In this document: piece by piece, positions 18,657 to 27,040 of the stretch
How positions within the stretch are numbered: position 1 is the first letter of the stretch
How the letters are laid out: each line of letters starts with the position of its first letter
DNA from: Variovorax paradoxus
GTDB lineage: Bacteria; Pseudomonadota; Gammaproteobacteria; Burkholderiales; Burkholderiaceae_C
Length of the DNA stretch: 64,000 nt
NCBI RefSeq assembly: GCF_024734665.1
Contig: NZ_CP102931.1
Coordinates: 5,206,001 to 5,270,000, forward strand
Direction: 5' to 3'
Notes under the pieces: model-generated
Database searches by the model: none
Seen by the model: the letters and a program-made list of their open reading frames with translations, nothing else
Told to the model about the DNA's origin: nothing
Translations under genes and position numbers: made by a program

Positions 18657-19928
18657 CTATTTGCGGTTCCACACCGCGGCAAAGAAACCGTCGGTCGAAT
18701 GGCGGTGCGGCCACAGCCGCAGGTAGCGCTTTGCGCCCTCCCCGCCGGCGCAAAGCGCCTCGAAACCTTCGATTTTCAGGCCCTGCAGCAATTCCGCCAC
18801 ATCCACGGGCATGAAATCGGGATTGGCGGCGCTGAAAGCCTCCGCAATCGCCTCGTTTTCCTCCGGCAGCACGCTGCAAGTGGCGTAAACCAGACGACCA
18901 CCCGATTTCACGAGCCGCGCCGCGCTTTGCAGGATAGCGGTCTGCTTGACCGTCAATTCCTCGACCGATTTGAGCGACTGGCGCCATTTCAGGTCGGGAT
19001 TGCGCCGCAGCGTGCCCAACCCCGAACAGGGCGCGTCGACCAGCACGCGGTCGATCTTGCCCGCCAGCCGCTTGATGCGGTCGTCGCGCTCATGGGCGAT
19101 GGCGGCCGGATGAACGTTCGAGAGCTTGCTGCGCGCCAGCCGCGGCTTGAGCGCGTCGAGCCGGTGCGCCGACGTGTCGAAGGCATACAGCCGGCCAGTG
19201 TTGCGCATCGTCGCGCCAATGGCCAGCGTCTTGCCGCCCGCGCCGGCACAGAAATCGACCACCATCTCGCCGCGCTTGGCATCCAGCAGCAGCGCCAGCA
19301 GCTGCGAGCCCTCGTCCTGCACCTCGATGGCGCCACGGACAAAGGCATCCAGCTTGGTCAGCGCCGGCTTACCGTCGATGCGCAAGCCCCAGGGCGAGAA
19401 CGGAGTCGCTTCCGATTTGATAGCAGCCTTGGCAAGCTCAGCATTCACTTCGGCGCGCTTGTCGGTCAGCGCGTTGACACGCAGATCGAGCGGCGCAGGC
19501 TGTTGCAGGGCTTCGACCAGCGGCCAGAAACCATCGCCCAGTTGCGCCTTCAGCGGGGCCACCAGCCACTCGGGCAGGTTGTGGCGATGGCGCTCCAGCA
19601 AGTCGTCCGGTTTCACGGCGTCGCAGTTGTCGAGCCAGCGCTTCTCGGTGTCGTTGAGTGCGCTCTTCAAAAAGTCGCGCGGGCCGTGAAAGCCCAGGAT
19701 CGCCATGCGGCGCTCCTTCGAGCCACTGCCCGAGGGCGAGAGGTGGTCGAACAACAGCTTCTTGCGAAGCACGGTGTAGACGGTTTCTGCAAGCGTCGCG
19801 CGCTCGCGCGGACCGAACTCGCGGTGGTCGCGGAAGAACCGCGAAACGACCTGGTCGGCCGGGTGATCGAATTTCAGGACAAGGCCGACCAGATCGGCGG
19901 TGGCCTCCAACAGGGCTTTGGGGTGCAT
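18657..19928 (-). CDS. rsmB: RsmB-type rRNA (cytosine-C5) methyltransferase
   Basis: A 423-residue SAM-dependent RNA m5C methyltransferase. The N-terminal NusB-like helical part (1-135) is followed by a catalytic domain with SAM loop FCAGAGGKT (226-234), motif IV DAPCSGLGTLRRNPD (298-312, C301) and motif VI YATCSVLPEENE (349-360, C351). The two cysteines are the pair used by this class. RsmB methylates 16S rRNA C967. The NusB-like region is shorter than in E. coli RsmB, so an RsmF-like or other target is possible. Confidence 0.82.
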   Translation of the reverse strand: MHPKALLEATADLVGLVLKFDHPADQVVSRFFRDHREFGPRERATLAETVYTVLRKKLLFDHLSPSGSGSKERRMAILGFHGPRDFLKSALNDTEKRWLDNCDAVKPDDLLERHRHNLPEWLVAPLKAQLGDGFWPLVEALQQPAPLDLRVNALTDKRAEVNAELAKAAIKSEATPFSPWGLRIDGKPALTKLDAFVRGAIEVQDEGSQLLALLLDAKRGEMVVDFCAGAGGKTLAIGATMRNTGRLYAFDTSAHRLDALKPRLARSKLSNVHPAAIAHERDDRIKRLAGKIDRVLVDAPCSGLGTLRRNPDLKWRQSLKSVEELTVKQTAILQSAARLVKSGGRLVYATCSVLPEENEAIAEAFSAANPDFMPVDVAELLQGLKIEGFEALCAGGEGAKRYLRLWPHRHSTDGFFAAVWNRK

Positions 19929-19969
19929 CCCCCGATTGTCTCAGCCGCCGCCCTGTCCGCCCCGAAGGG

Positions 19970-21823
19970 CTATGCGCCGCGCGTCCAGACCGCCCCGAAG
20001 GCTTCCCGCTCGATGTCTTCCAGCTTGGGCGAATGGCCGGCCCACAGCACCAGCGCAGCCCCCGGCAGGGTAAGTGTCTGCTCCAGCTGGCGGCACAGGT
20101 TCCAGCGGTCTTCGTCGTCGAGCCCCGGCAGCTCGACGAACACGATGTAGGCACGGCGCCACGGGAATTCGCGCAAGTTCTTGCGCACCAGCCAGGCCCG
20201 CGAGGCGGGCAGGCAACGCACGAGGTCAGCCCGCAGTTCGCCCAGTTCGTAGTCGTTGAGGTCGTGCCGCGAGATCTGGCTGAAAAACGGCGTGCCGGTG
20301 ATCTCTTCCCAGGCGCGCTCCTCGGCCTCTTCCGCTTCCTTGAGGCGGCCGCGCCACAGCTTCAGCGCCTCTTCGTCGTGCGGGCCCGCGTCTGGATCTT
20401 CTAGCGAGGCCACTGCGCTCCTGGCCGCCCACCACCGGCTGGCCGCGCCGGAACCATGCAAGCGCTCGAGCACGGCAAGACGCGCCTCGCGATCGCTGGC
20501 GGGCAGCATCTGCGCCAGTCCCCGCAGCGCGCCAGGATGCTCCGGTGCGATCTGCAAGGCACTCTCGTAACGCAAGCGCACAGGAGCCGCCGGATCGAGC
20601 CGCCGCTCGGAGTCGGCCCATTCGACCATCTCGTCCGGCGTGTTGCGCTCGCCGCGCGCAGCCAGCACCGCGATGCGCTCTCGGATGCGTGCCCGATGCG
20701 CATGGTGCTGCTTCCAGTCGGCAGCATGAGCGCGGCGCCACTGGCTGTCGAAATACTCGATCCACTTCTTGCGGTCGGCCAGCAGTTCGAGTGCCGGGCG
20801 CATCGACCACTCGGGCATGACCGCCTTCTGGCCGAGCGCCTCCAGGCGGTCCCGCAAGACCGGGTGGGTGTCCTCCAGGTCGCTGACGCGGCGCATCGCC
20901 TCGCGCAACGCCTGGCGCGCGAAGTCGTCGCCGGGCGGTGTGCGCACGCGCTTGCGCAGGGCCGCGAACGGGCCCGGCGGCTGCGGCTCGTGCTCGGCGC
21001 GGGCCCAGTGCCAGGGCCAGAATTCGTTGGCGTACCAGTTGCCCTTGATCGCGATTTCGGTCAATGCGGCCGCCGCCACGGAAGCGCCCAGCAGCCTGCC
21101 CGAGATGCGGTCGGCTTCGTACTCGTCCTGGCGAGCCAGCGCGAAAGTCTTGGCTGCGAAGCGCGGGAAGTACCAGCGGAAGAAGGCCTGCGAGAACAGC
21201 GCCATCACGCCCTCGTTGCGCTGCAGGTTGGCGTCGAGCTTGAGCCACGACAGCCGGGTACGGTAGATCCACGCGCTCAGCTTGCCGTGGTTGCCACGCA
21301 GATGGCCGTACTCGTGCGCCAGCACCGACAGCAGCCGCCGCCGGTCGAGCATCATCAGAAGCGGCAGGCCAATGCTCAGCGAGTTGACCGCGCCGCCGAA
21401 CAGCCCGAAGCGCGGCACCTGCCGGATGCTGGCGTTGAATTCGTCGTCTAGGTAGACGTGGTGGACCGGCGGCCCCTTGATCTTGCTGCGAATGCGGTCC
21501 AGCGCCTCGAAGAGTGCCGGCGCGTCTTCCCGATGGAGCTCGATGCCCTCAGGCTCATCGAAGCGCACCCAGAGCGCGCGCAGCGTGGCCCACAGCAGGC
21601 CCGCGGCGAACAGCAGCAGCCAGCCCCGCGTGAAGTTGAATCGCACCTCTCCGATCGAGGAAAGCACCCAGACGATGAGGCCTACCGAGAGCCCGAGGCA
21701 GCCCAGCACCCACAGGTAGCCGAGCGCGGCAAAGGCCGCGACGCTGCGTCGATAGCGCGCACTGTCGTCCGCACTGGCATGCTCGCTCAGTCGAACCAGG
21801 TGAACAAAATCAGCGCGATCCAT
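19970..21823 (-). CDS. M48-family metalloprotease, membrane-bound
   Basis: A 617-residue protein with two membrane segments near the N-terminus (about 31-57 and 66-86) and the zinc motif HEYGH at 170-174 in VLAHEYGHLRGNHG. A third zinc ligand is likely in the ARQDEYEADRISGRLLG region. The C-terminal half is rich in Trp, Arg and Ala with a TPR-like repeat (PEHPGALRGLAQMLP). It resembles large M48 peptidases related to HtpX, with a role in envelope protein quality control. No operon partner is evident. Confidence 0.8.
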   Translation of the reverse strand: MDRADFVHLVRLSEHASADDSARYRRSVAAFAALGYLWVLGCLGLSVGLIVWVLSSIGEVRFNFTRGWLLLFAAGLLWATLRALWVRFDEPEGIELHREDAPALFEALDRIRSKIKGPPVHHVYLDDEFNASIRQVPRFGLFGGAVNSLSIGLPLLMMLDRRRLLSVLAHEYGHLRGNHGKLSAWIYRTRLSWLKLDANLQRNEGVMALFSQAFFRWYFPRFAAKTFALARQDEYEADRISGRLLGASVAAAALTEIAIKGNWYANEFWPWHWARAEHEPQPPGPFAALRKRVRTPPGDDFARQALREAMRRVSDLEDTHPVLRDRLEALGQKAVMPEWSMRPALELLADRKKWIEYFDSQWRRAHAADWKQHHAHRARIRERIAVLAARGERNTPDEMVEWADSERRLDPAAPVRLRYESALQIAPEHPGALRGLAQMLPASDREARLAVLERLHGSGAASRWWAARSAVASLEDPDAGPHDEEALKLWRGRLKEAEEAEERAWEEITGTPFFSQISRHDLNDYELGELRADLVRCLPASRAWLVRKNLREFPWRRAYIVFVELPGLDDEDRWNLCRQLEQTLTLPGAALVLWAGHSPKLEDIEREAFGAVWTRGA

Positions 21824-21855
21824 CCGACTCCCGTCAAATCAAGCCCCGACAGTTT

Positions 21856-22107
21856 TTGAAGAAAGAAGCCCCGTTGAACGACGAAGACCTCCCACCCCTG
21901 ATCGAAACGCCCCTCGGCCGCTACCGCCATTACAAGGGCGGCGAATACGAAGTGCTCGGCACCGTGCGGCACAGCGAGACGCTGGAGCCGATGACGCTGT
22001 ACCGCGCCCTGTATGGCGCCCACGGCCTCTGGGTCCGGCCAGCCGCCATGTTCGGCGAAACCGTCGAGATTGACGGCGCGCTCCGGCGAAGATTCATTCC
22101 GATCTAG
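21856..22107 (+). CDS. DUF1653 small protein
   Basis: An 83-residue protein with the DUF1653 signature: LGRYRHYKGGEYEVLGTVRH, then ETLEPMTLYRALYG and a GLWVRPAAMF segment. The family is a small soluble beta fold of unknown biochemical role, often found alone. The ATG at 21856 is the only sensible start. It is divergent from the M48 protease gene, with 32 bases between the starts. Confidence 0.8.
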   Translation: MKKEAPLNDEDLPPLIETPLGRYRHYKGGEYEVLGTVRHSETLEPMTLYRALYGAHGLWVRPAAMFGETVEIDGALRRRFIPI

Positions 22108-22176
22108 CCAGTCAGGCTGCGCACGCCCGTCCTGACTCAAAAGACTGCTACTTTTTCAGTAGCAATCCGCATTCCA

Positions 22177-22491
22177 TCAACCGCAGCGGACGTCCGTCAC
22201 GCGGCCGCGGGCGTCGACATCGAGATTGAGCCGGCCGCCGTTGAGTTCCATCGTGGCCGCATCGCCAGGCTTCAGCACGCGCACGACTCCGGCGCCCGAG
22301 CGCACGCGGGCAGCAGCTTCGAGCTGGGGCGTCAGCGGCTGGCCTACGGCAAAGCGGGCGCCATCTGCGTTGCATTGGTAGACCGGTTCAGGCGGCGGCG
22401 CAGGTGCCGGGGCGGGCGCGGGCGCCGGAGCAGCACAGCCCGCCATCAGGGCAGCGCCGGCAACGGCCAACAGCAACGATTTGGTTTTCAC
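22177..22491 (-). CDS. Lipoprotein of the I78 peptidase-inhibitor type
   Basis: A 104-residue secreted protein. The signal peptide ends with lipobox LMAGC (C19), followed by an alternating Ala-Pro linker (about 20-35). The mature domain has VGQPLTPQLEAAARVRSGAG, VRVLKPGDAATMEL and RLNLDVDARGRV before a terminal CG, the pattern of I78 serine-protease inhibitors. One disulfide between the cysteines in the mature part is likely. The start is GTG at 22491, supported by GGGAG eight bases upstream. It is probably periplasmic and membrane-anchored. Confidence 0.75.
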   Translation of the reverse strand: MKTKSLLLAVAGAALMAGCAAPAPAPAPAPAPPPEPVYQCNADGARFAVGQPLTPQLEAAARVRSGAGVVRVLKPGDAATMELNGGRLNLDVDARGRVTDVRCG

Positions 22492-22528
22492 TTTCTGGAC
22501 TCCCGAAAACCCGCGAATATAAACAACT

Positions 22529-23125
22529 TTAAGGTTTGTGACTCAATGTATCTGACAACCATCCGGCGATGGCACGCGGATACAACAGATGCTCCTGCGC
22601 CAGGACCCGCCCGGCCAGGGTGGCCGCGGTGTCATCGGGCAGCACCGGCACGACGGCCTGCGCCAGGATCGGCCCGTGGTCGAGTTCGGTGGTCACCTGG
22701 TGGACCGTCACACCCGCCACCTTGCAGCCCGCCTCGATGGCGCGCTGATGCGTGTGGAGCCCCGGAAACGCCGGCAGCAGCGAGGGATGGATGTTCACCA
22801 ACCGACCGGCATAGCGGCCGACGAAGCCCGGCGTCAGGATGCGCATGAACCCCGCCAGCACCACCAGCGCCGGCGCGTAGCCGTCGACTACCTTCGCCAG
22901 CGCCTCGTCGAAGGCCTCGCGGGAAGCGAAGTCCTTGTGCGGGACCACCGCGGTGTCGATGCCGTGGGCCTTGGCAATCGCCAGCCCGCCGGCCTCGGCC
23001 TTGTTGCTCACTACCGCTGCAATGCGCGCGCCGAAACGCTCGGCCCAGCGGTCGCGCTCGGCGGCGCGCACGATGGCCGCCATGTTGGAGCCGCCGCCGG
23101 AGATCAGGATCACGATGTTCTTCAT
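22529..23125 (-). CDS. purN: Phosphoribosylglycinamide formyltransferase
   Basis: A 198-residue GAR transformylase that uses 10-formyltetrahydrofolate in the third step of purine synthesis. The N-terminal ISGGGSNMAAIV phosphate loop, the catalytic NIHPSLLPAFPG (Asn and His) and GVTVHQVTTELDHGPI with the family Asp are present. The length is slightly below that of E. coli PurN and normal for the family. It is a single gene, divergent from the acyl-CoA dehydrogenase. Confidence 0.94.
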   Translation of the reverse strand: MKNIVILISGGGSNMAAIVRAAERDRWAERFGARIAAVVSNKAEAGGLAIAKAHGIDTAVVPHKDFASREAFDEALAKVVDGYAPALVVLAGFMRILTPGFVGRYAGRLVNIHPSLLPAFPGLHTHQRAIEAGCKVAGVTVHQVTTELDHGPILAQAVVPVLPDDTAATLAGRVLAQEHLLYPRAIAGWLSDTLSHKP

Positions 23126-23180
23126 GGGAGGCGGGATTATCCGTGGCGCGTGTCTTGTCGCCGCGCGGACACCAGATCAC

Positions 23181-23194
23181 AGCACGACCGTGCT
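23181..23194. promoter_or_regulatory. Dyad upstream of the acyl-CoA dehydrogenase pair
   Basis: A perfect inverted repeat AGCACG-AC-CGTGCT lies midway between the divergent purN and acyl-CoA dehydrogenase starts. Compact dyads with a GCACG/CGTGC core are typical of TetR-type operators in front of acyl-CoA metabolism genes. No matching regulator gene is adjacent, so the assignment is inference. Confidence 0.45.
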
Positions 23195-23257
23195 AAAACT
23201 CGCAGTTCCGGAGACACACCGCGTCTGCGGTGAACCGATCAACACAGCGAGGCACGC

Positions 23258-24439
23258 ATGGATTTGAGCTTCACACCCGAAGAACAGAAGTTCCGCGAAG
23301 AGGTTCGCGCCTGGGTCAAAGAAAACCTCCCCAAGGAGATTTCGCACAAGGTGCACAACGCGCTCGAACTGACGCGCGACGATCTGCAAGGCTGGGCCAA
23401 GATCCTCGGCAAGAAGGGCTGGCTGGGCTACGGCTGGCCCACCGAGTTCGGCGGCCCGGGTTGGACCGCCGTGCAGCGCCACCTGTTCGAAGAAGAAACC
23501 GCCCTCGCCGGCGCACCGCGCATCGTCCCATTCGGCCCCGTGATGGTCGCGCCGGTGATCATGGCCTTCGGCAACGCCGAGCAGCAGAAGCGCTTCCTCC
23601 CCGGCATCGCCAGCGGTGAAGTCTGGTGGAGCCAGGGCTACAGCGAACCCGGTTCGGGCTCCGACCTCGCCTCGGTCAAGACCAAAGCCGAGCGCAAAGG
23701 CGACAAGTACATCGTCAACGGCCAGAAGACCTGGACCACGCTCGGCCAGTACGGCGACTGGATGTTCAACCTCGTGCGCACCAGCAACGAAGGCAAGCCC
23801 CAGACCGGCATCAGCTTCCTGCTGCTCGACATGAAGTCGCCCGGCGTCACCGTGCGCCCGATCAAACTGCTCGACGGCGGCCATGAAGTGAACGAGGTGT
23901 TCTTCGACAACGTCGAAGTGCCCGCCGAGAACCTGATCGGCGAAGAGAACAAGGGCTGGACCTACGCCAAGCACCTGCTCTCGCACGAACGCACCAACAT
24001 CGCCGACGTGAACCGCGCCAAGCGCGAGCTCGAGCGCCTCAAGCGCCTCGCCAGGAGCGAAGGCGTCTACGAAGACCAGCGCTTCCGCGACGAGATCGCC
24101 AAGCTCGAAGTCGACATCGTCGCGCTCGAGATGATGGTGCTGCGCGTGCTGTCGGCAGCCACCTCGGGCAAGAACTCGCTCGACGTGGCCGGCCTGCTCA
24201 AGATCCGCGGCAGCGAGATCCAGCAGCGCTACAGCGAACTGATGATGCTGGCCGGCGGCCCGTACTCGCTGCCGCTGATCCGCGAGGCGATGGAGGCCGG
24301 CTGGCAAGGCAATTTCCCGGGCGGCAACCCGGCGCTCGCGCCGCTGACGTCGACCTTCTTCAACATGCGCAAGACCACCATCTACGGTGGCTCGAACGAA
24401 GTGCAACGCAACATCGTCGCGCAGACGGTTCTGGGCTGA
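23258..24439 (+). CDS. Acyl-CoA dehydrogenase (large-type partner)
   Basis: A 393-residue FAD enzyme that oxidises acyl-CoA at C2-C3 and passes electrons to ETF. It has the N-terminal helical domain, the middle-domain motif QGYSEPGSGSDLASVKT and the C-terminal YGGSNEVQRNIVAQTVLG. It is followed after 12 bases by a second, more divergent dehydrogenase. Such pairs occur as heteromeric enzymes, for example pimeloyl-CoA dehydrogenase-type PimC/PimD or steroid-degrading alpha2beta2 enzymes. The chain type cannot be told. Confidence 0.88.
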   Translation: MDLSFTPEEQKFREEVRAWVKENLPKEISHKVHNALELTRDDLQGWAKILGKKGWLGYGWPTEFGGPGWTAVQRHLFEEETALAGAPRIVPFGPVMVAPVIMAFGNAEQQKRFLPGIASGEVWWSQGYSEPGSGSDLASVKTKAERKGDKYIVNGQKTWTTLGQYGDWMFNLVRTSNEGKPQTGISFLLLDMKSPGVTVRPIKLLDGGHEVNEVFFDNVEVPAENLIGEENKGWTYAKHLLSHERTNIADVNRAKRELERLKRLARSEGVYEDQRFRDEIAKLEVDIVALEMMVLRVLSAATSGKNSLDVAGLLKIRGSEIQQRYSELMMLAGGPYSLPLIREAMEAGWQGNFPGGNPALAPLTSTFFNMRKTTIYGGSNEVQRNIVAQTVLG

Positions 24440-24451
24440 GGAGACACGAAC

Positions 24452-25567
24452 ATGGATTTCAATTTTTCCGACGACCAGGAACAACTGCGCGACGCCGTTC
24501 GCAAGTGGGTCGACAAGGGCTATGACTTCGAGCGCCGCCGCGGCATCGAGGCCAAGGGTGGTTTCTCGCGCGAGGCCTGGGACGAACTGGCCGAACTCGG
24601 CCTGGGCGGCCTGTACATCAGCGAAGACGACGGCGGCCTGGGCATGGGCCCGGTGGCCGGCATGGTCGTGATGGAAGAGCTGGGCCGCGGCATCGTGCTG
24701 GAGCCCTTCGCGCAGACGCTGATCGCCGGCGCGGTGCTCAGCGGCTATGCCGCTGCCGACACCAAGGACAGCTGGCTGCCGCGCATCGCGGGCGGCCAGG
24801 CCATCGTGGTGCTGGCGTACCAGGAGCGCAAGGCACGCTACCGCCTCGACGTGTGCGACGCCCACGCAGCAAAGGCCGGCACCGGCTGGTCGTTGAACGG
24901 CGCCAAGAGCGTGGTGCCCGTCGGCGACGAAGCCGACGCTTATCTCGTGCCCGCCAAGGTCGACGGCAAGATCGCCCTCTTCCTGGTCGAGCGCAGCGCC
25001 AGCGGCGTCGAAGCCCGCGGCTACGGCACGCAGGACGGCGCACGTGCAGCCGAAGTGGTGTTCGACAAGGCCGACGCCACGCTGGTAACGCTCGACGGCC
25101 TGGCTGCGCTCGAGTACGCCGTGGACGTCGGCATTGCCGCCACCTGCGCCGAAGCGGTCGGCGTGATGGACAAGACCGTGGCCGTCACCATCGACTACAT
25201 GAACCAGCGCAAGCAGTTCGGCGTGACCATCTCCACCTTCCAGGCGCTGCGCCACCGCGTCGCCGACATGAAGATGCAGCTCGAACTCGCGCGCTCGATG
25301 AGCTACTACGCGACGCTCAAGCTCAACGCCCCGGCCGACGAGCGCCGCCAGGCGCTGGCCCGCGCCAAGTACCAGTTGGGTACGTCGATGCGCTACGTCG
25401 CCGCCAACTCGGTGCAGCTGCATGGCGGCATCGGGGTGACCGACGAATACATCGGCAGCCACTACTTCCGCAAGCTCACGCAGATGGAAATGACCTTCGG
25501 CGACACGCTGCACCATCTGGGTGAAGTGTCGGCTCGCATGCAGGACACGGCTGGCGTCTTCGCCTGA
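24452..25567 (+). CDS. Acyl-CoA dehydrogenase (small-type partner)
   Basis: A 371-residue acyl-CoA dehydrogenase-fold protein that starts MDFNFSDDQEQLRDAVRKW. It lacks the full GSDLA motif of its neighbour, the middle domain being shortened around GAKSVVPVGDEADAYLVP, and has VQLHGGIGVTDEYIGSHYFRKL near the C-terminus. It resembles the small subunit of pimeloyl-CoA-type dehydrogenases. GAGGAGA precedes the ATG. It probably forms a hetero-oligomer with the upstream protein, inferred from the 12-base spacing. Confidence 0.85.
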   Translation: MDFNFSDDQEQLRDAVRKWVDKGYDFERRRGIEAKGGFSREAWDELAELGLGGLYISEDDGGLGMGPVAGMVVMEELGRGIVLEPFAQTLIAGAVLSGYAAADTKDSWLPRIAGGQAIVVLAYQERKARYRLDVCDAHAAKAGTGWSLNGAKSVVPVGDEADAYLVPAKVDGKIALFLVERSASGVEARGYGTQDGARAAEVVFDKADATLVTLDGLAALEYAVDVGIAATCAEAVGVMDKTVAVTIDYMNQRKQFGVTISTFQALRHRVADMKMQLELARSMSYYATLKLNAPADERRQALARAKYQLGTSMRYVAANSVQLHGGIGVTDEYIGSHYFRKLTQMEMTFGDTLHHLGEVSARMQDTAGVFA

Positions 25568-25590
25568 CGGACTTTTTCCCCTAGCATCCA

Positions 25591-25623
25591 ACGCCCGCCC
25601 GCCTTCGCGCCGGCGGGCGTTTT
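25591..25623 (+). terminator. Terminator after the acyl-CoA dehydrogenase pair
   Basis: ACGCCCGCC (25591-25599) pairs with GGCGGGCGT (25612-25620) and is followed by three further T residues. It lies 24 bases after the second dehydrogenase stop, so the next gene probably has its own promoter or depends on readthrough. Confidence 0.75.
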
Positions 25624-25662
25624 CACTTGGAACCCCAAACTCCAGGAACCCAGGAACGAAAC

Positions 25663-27027
25663 ATGCAATCCCGCCGCACCCTTCTTCTTGCCATGGCCGT
25701 CACAGGGACAGCCGCCACCGTCATGCTGACCGCCTGCGCCACCTCCCCAACGCCTTCGTACACAGAGCGCCCGCCCATCGTGTTCATGCACGGCAACGGC
25801 GACTCGGCCGCGCTCTGGCAAACGACGATCTGGCGCTTCGAGTCGAACGGCTGGCCGCGCGACCGGCTCTTCACGGTCGACCAACCCAATCCGGTCGCGC
25901 GCGACGACGACGCCGTGGCCCAGCCCGGGCGCAGCTCGACCGGCGAGTCGGCGGTGTTCCTCAAGGCTGAAGTCGACAAGGTGCTGAAGGTGACGGGCGC
26001 CAGCAAGGTCGTGCTGATCGGCAACTCGCGTGGCGGCAACACCATCCGCAACTACGTGCAGAACGGCGGCGGCGCGGCAGTCGTGAGCCACGTTGTGCTG
26101 GGCGGCAATCCGGCGCACGGCATCTGGGCGGTGAAGGGCTTCCGCGAGAACAACGAGTTCTCGGGGCTGTCGGGCTTCATGCAGCAACTCAATGCGCCGA
26201 AGGGACCGAATGGCGAGGAAGTCACGCCGGGCGTTAAATGGATGACCCTGCGCTCCGACAACAACGACAAGTACGCACAGCCTGACGGCGTGTGGATCGG
26301 CGCGCCCGGCAAGCCGACCAACATCGGCTTCGACGGGCCAGCGCTCAAGGGTGCGACCAACATCGTGCTGCCGCGCGTCGACCACCGCGAGACTTCGTTC
26401 TCGCCCGCCGTGTTCGCTGCGACGTGGCAATTTTTGACGGGTCAGGCGCCGCGCAGCACGGATGTCGCGGCGGAGGCGGATGTGGTGCTCAACGGCCGTG
26501 CGATCGGCGCGGAAAACCTTTCGCTGAACGGTGCGAAGGTGACCGTATACGCCGTCGACCCAGCTACTGGCGCGCGACTCGGCGAAGCCGTCTTCACCAA
26601 GTCAGTCGGCGCCGATGGTCGCTGGGGCCCTTTCAAGGCGCGCGGCGACGCAGCCTACGAGTTCGTCCTGGCCACTCCCAGCTACGGCACCACGCACATC
26701 TACCGCAGCCCGTTCCCGCGCAGCAGCAGCGTCGTGAACCTGCGGCCGGAGCGCGTCATACCCGCCGACAACGGGGCCAGCGCCGTCGTCGTGTTCACGC
26801 GCCCGCGTGGCTACTTCGATGCGCAGCGCGACACCATGCGCTTCGACGGCAAGAGCCCGCCCGCCGGCGTGCCGCCGAAGGGGTCGGGCGTGTCGACATC
26901 GCGGCTGCGCATCGAGGGCGGCGGCGCCCCGCGCGCTGTGAGCGGTGAGTTCAACGGCGAGCGCATCACGGGCCTGACCTGGCCGGCCGCGAGCGAACAC
27001 ACGACCGTGCTCGAGCTGACCTATTGA
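25663..27027 (+). CDS. Alpha/beta-hydrolase lipoprotein (lipase-like, AF1763-type C-terminus)
   Basis: A 454-residue exported hydrolase. The signal is MQSRRTLLLAMAVTG with lipobox LTAC (C25), so a lipid anchor is likely. The oxyanion region FMHGNGDSAALW (41-52) and nucleophile elbow GNSRGG (120-125, S122) mark an alpha/beta hydrolase. After about residue 265 comes a beta-rich part, ADVVLNGRAIGAENLSLNGA onward, resembling the C-terminal domain of the Archaeoglobus lipase AF1763. The substrate may be an ester lipid or a polyester. ATG 25663 is preferred because it yields the signal peptide. Confidence 0.75.
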   Translation: MQSRRTLLLAMAVTGTAATVMLTACATSPTPSYTERPPIVFMHGNGDSAALWQTTIWRFESNGWPRDRLFTVDQPNPVARDDDAVAQPGRSSTGESAVFLKAEVDKVLKVTGASKVVLIGNSRGGNTIRNYVQNGGGAAVVSHVVLGGNPAHGIWAVKGFRENNEFSGLSGFMQQLNAPKGPNGEEVTPGVKWMTLRSDNNDKYAQPDGVWIGAPGKPTNIGFDGPALKGATNIVLPRVDHRETSFSPAVFAATWQFLTGQAPRSTDVAAEADVVLNGRAIGAENLSLNGAKVTVYAVDPATGARLGEAVFTKSVGADGRWGPFKARGDAAYEFVLATPSYGTTHIYRSPFPRSSSVVNLRPERVIPADNGASAVVVFTRPRGYFDAQRDTMRFDGKSPPAGVPPKGSGVSTSRLRIEGGGAPRAVSGEFNGERITGLTWPAASEHTTVLELTY

Positions 27028-27040
27028 GGCACAGGCGGCC

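Noticed and set aside
23177..25591. An 804-codon open frame antisense to the two acyl-CoA dehydrogenases
   Set aside because: It is His/Gly/Arg/Ala-rich, has no domain motif and mirrors the codon bias of the real genes on the other strand; high GC content leaves such frames open by chance.
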